Shown: in pieces, positions 62,974-64,000 of the stretch | Numbering within the stretch: the stretch's first letter is position 1 | How the letters are laid out: every line of letters begins with the position of its first letter | NCBI RefSeq assembly: GCF_900609065.1 | Contig: NZ_UXAU01000014.1 | Span: 1 to 64,000, forward strand | Length of the DNA stretch: 64,000 nucleotides | From: Arthrobacter ulcerisalmonis | Lineage (GTDB): Bacteria > Actinomycetota > Actinomycetes > Actinomycetales > Micrococcaceae | Direction of reading: 5' to 3' | Program-made: the position numbers and the translations under genes | The notes under the pieces: generated by a model | What the model saw: only the letters and a program-made list of their open reading frames with translations | The model's database searches: none | What the model was told of the DNA's origin: nothing

Positions 62974-63642
62974 ATGGACGTGCTGATCGTCGAGGACGAC
63001 GACGCCATGGCCGCTGCCCTGGCGGCCGCGGTGGGATCGGCCGGTCTGCACGCCGAAAGGGTGTCCCGCGGTGCTGATGCGCTGCTGGTGCACCGCAATT
63101 TCCGGCTCATCCTGCTGGACCTGGGCTTGCCGGACATGGACGGTCTTGAGGTCTTGCGGAAACTCCGCCAAGTTACCGACTGCCCCATCCTGATCCTGAC
63201 CGCCCGGGACGATGAACGCAGCGTGGTCCTGGGCCTGCGTTCCGGCGCCGATGATTACCTGGTCAAACCGGTCAAACTTGTGGAGCTACTGGCCAGGATG
63301 GAGGCGGTGACACGCCGTGCGGGGCGGATCCGCGGCAGCGACCCGGCTGCTGTCAGCCTGGCCGGCCTTGACATCGACTTGGGCCGACGGTCCGTCACCA
63401 GCAGCGGTGAGGCAATCCCGCTGACCGCCACCGAGTTCGATCTCCTGGCCCTGCTGGCCCGTCACGCCGGGTCAGTAGTCACCCGGGAACAGATTCTCGA
63501 TGCCCTGTGGGGCGACGCCTTCGTGGCGTCCTCCCGGTCGCTGGACGTCCATCTCACCGGGCTGCGCGCCAAGCTGAAGAGGCCCGGATTCATCATCAAT
63601 GTGCGCGGCGTTGGGTACCGCGTGGAGTCCGATCCGGCATGA
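62974..63642 (+). CDS. OmpR/PhoB-family response regulator
   Basis: A 222-residue response regulator. The receiver (1-115) has acidic residues E7, D8 and D9, phospho-acceptor D49 in LLDLGLPD, T76 and K98 in LVKPVK. The C-terminal winged helix (about 125-222) has LTATEFDLLALLARHAGSVV, then SLDVHLTGLRAKLK and the VRGVGYR turn. It is a DNA-binding transcription factor for the sensor kinase that it overlaps by 4 bp (ATGA). ATG 62974 has AAGGA 8 nt upstream. Confidence 0.92.
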   Translation: MDVLIVEDDDAMAAALAAAVGSAGLHAERVSRGADALLVHRNFRLILLDLGLPDMDGLEVLRKLRQVTDCPILILTARDDERSVVLGLRSGADDYLVKPVKLVELLARMEAVTRRAGRIRGSDPAAVSLAGLDIDLGRRSVTSSGEAIPLTATEFDLLALLARHAGSVVTREQILDALWGDAFVASSRSLDVHLTGLRAKLKRPGFIINVRGVGYRVESDPA

Positions 63643-64000
63643 GGCTCCGAGTCCTGGGGATCTTGAGTGTGCTGTGCCTGTTGGTGGTGGTGCTGGTCAG
63701 CGGCACGATTCTGGCCTCAGCCTCGCGGGAGTTGACGCAGGAACTGCAGATCAACCGCGCAGCGTCGCTGAACAGGATGGCACAGGTTGCCTTTGATGCC
63801 TCAGCCGACGGCGACACCGCCCGGCTGCAACGCGAAATGGACACCTACTCAGGGCTGTACGGCGAGGGGATGGTGGTCAGGGTCCAGCAGGTGACGCTGA
63901 CATCCGGGGGGCTCGACGCCGGCCGGCCGGATGTCACAAACGCGCTCGCCCAGGCGCGGCTCAACATCTTCGGCACGGATCTGAGTCCGCTGGAGCCGCT
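63639..64000 (+). CDS. Sensor histidine kinase, N-terminal part (cut by window end)
   Basis: An open frame of 120 codons runs from the ATG at 63639 to the window end without a stop. It begins MRLRVLGILSVLCLLVVVLV, a signal-anchor or first transmembrane helix, followed by an extracytoplasmic segment rich in acidic residues (QELQINRAAS, MDTYSGLYGEGM). The start overlaps the response-regulator stop by 4 bp, the usual two-component arrangement. The kinase domains lie beyond 64000, so the assignment rests on position and topology. Confidence 0.75.
   Translation, partial: MRLRVLGILSVLCLLVVVLVSGTILASASRELTQELQINRAASLNRMAQVAFDASADGDTARLQREMDTYSGLYGEGMVVRVQQVTLTSGGLDAGRPDVTNALAQARLNIFGTDLSPLEP

Overview
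The window reads as a chromosomal segment of a high-GC actinobacterium, most likely Arthrobacter in the broad sense (Micrococcaceae). The reasons are the GC-rich third codon positions, the nei-lhr and yczE/yczR gene pairs, leaderless start sites, a one-polypeptide Dpp permease-ATPase of a kind common in Actinobacteria, and proteins that look typical of Arthrobacter. The assignment is by inspection; no search was run. I saw no rRNA, tRNA, CRISPR array, prophage or insertion sequence, and no gene-free gap exceeds 300 bases.

Region 1 (1-5265): an amino-sugar or sialic-acid type cluster with a DapA/NanA-family aldolase, a ROK kinase, a NanE epimerase, a class C beta-lactamase-like hydrolase and a FadR-type regulator. 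Region 2 (5266-14446): hexuronate catabolism. UxaC, UxuB and ManD convert glucuronate to 2-keto-3-deoxygluconate. With them are a GPH symporter, a LacI regulator and a 765-residue protein that fuses a complete GntK-type gluconokinase to a complete NagZ-like GH3 enzyme. Region 3 (14546-27138): an Opp/Dpp-type importer with Gfo/Idh/MocA oxidoreductases, TIM-barrel sugar isomerases and a second LacI regulator. Regions 2 and 3 share an 18-bp operator of the form TTGNCAACCGGTTGNCRA, found in front of four transcription units and always overlapping the -35 box, so they look like one regulon for a glycoside or uronide substrate. One oxidoreductase of the cluster (25331-26340) is a pseudogene.

Region 4 (27141-32255): small genes, including the 3' remnant of an FAD monooxygenase, a quinol-monooxygenase-like protein, a nitronate monooxygenase, a YcnI copper-binding protein and a DUF4232 lipoprotein. 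Region 5 (32322-42378): the Lhr helicase and Nei glycosylase repair pair, the YczE/YczR pair, an RluA-type pseudouridine synthase and a DedA protein. Region 6 (42420-58872): central metabolism and housekeeping, with ppc, acyl-CoA dehydrogenase and SDR, a cytosolic GH76 enzyme, NUDIX, tgt and the queuosine-precursor transporter yhhQ, a PdxK/ThiD kinase and poxB. Region 7 (58974-64000): a secreted protein with four Ig-like repeats, an MHS-family transporter and a divergent two-component system whose kinase runs off the window end.

Three patterns cut across genes. Twelve genes have a -10 hexamer exactly 6 nt before the start codon, the geometry of leaderless mRNAs. An 11-bp motif, CCCTCCCGGAG, occurs six times in pairs spaced exactly 32 bp, twice immediately after a stop codon. 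Large hairpins sit between many genes.
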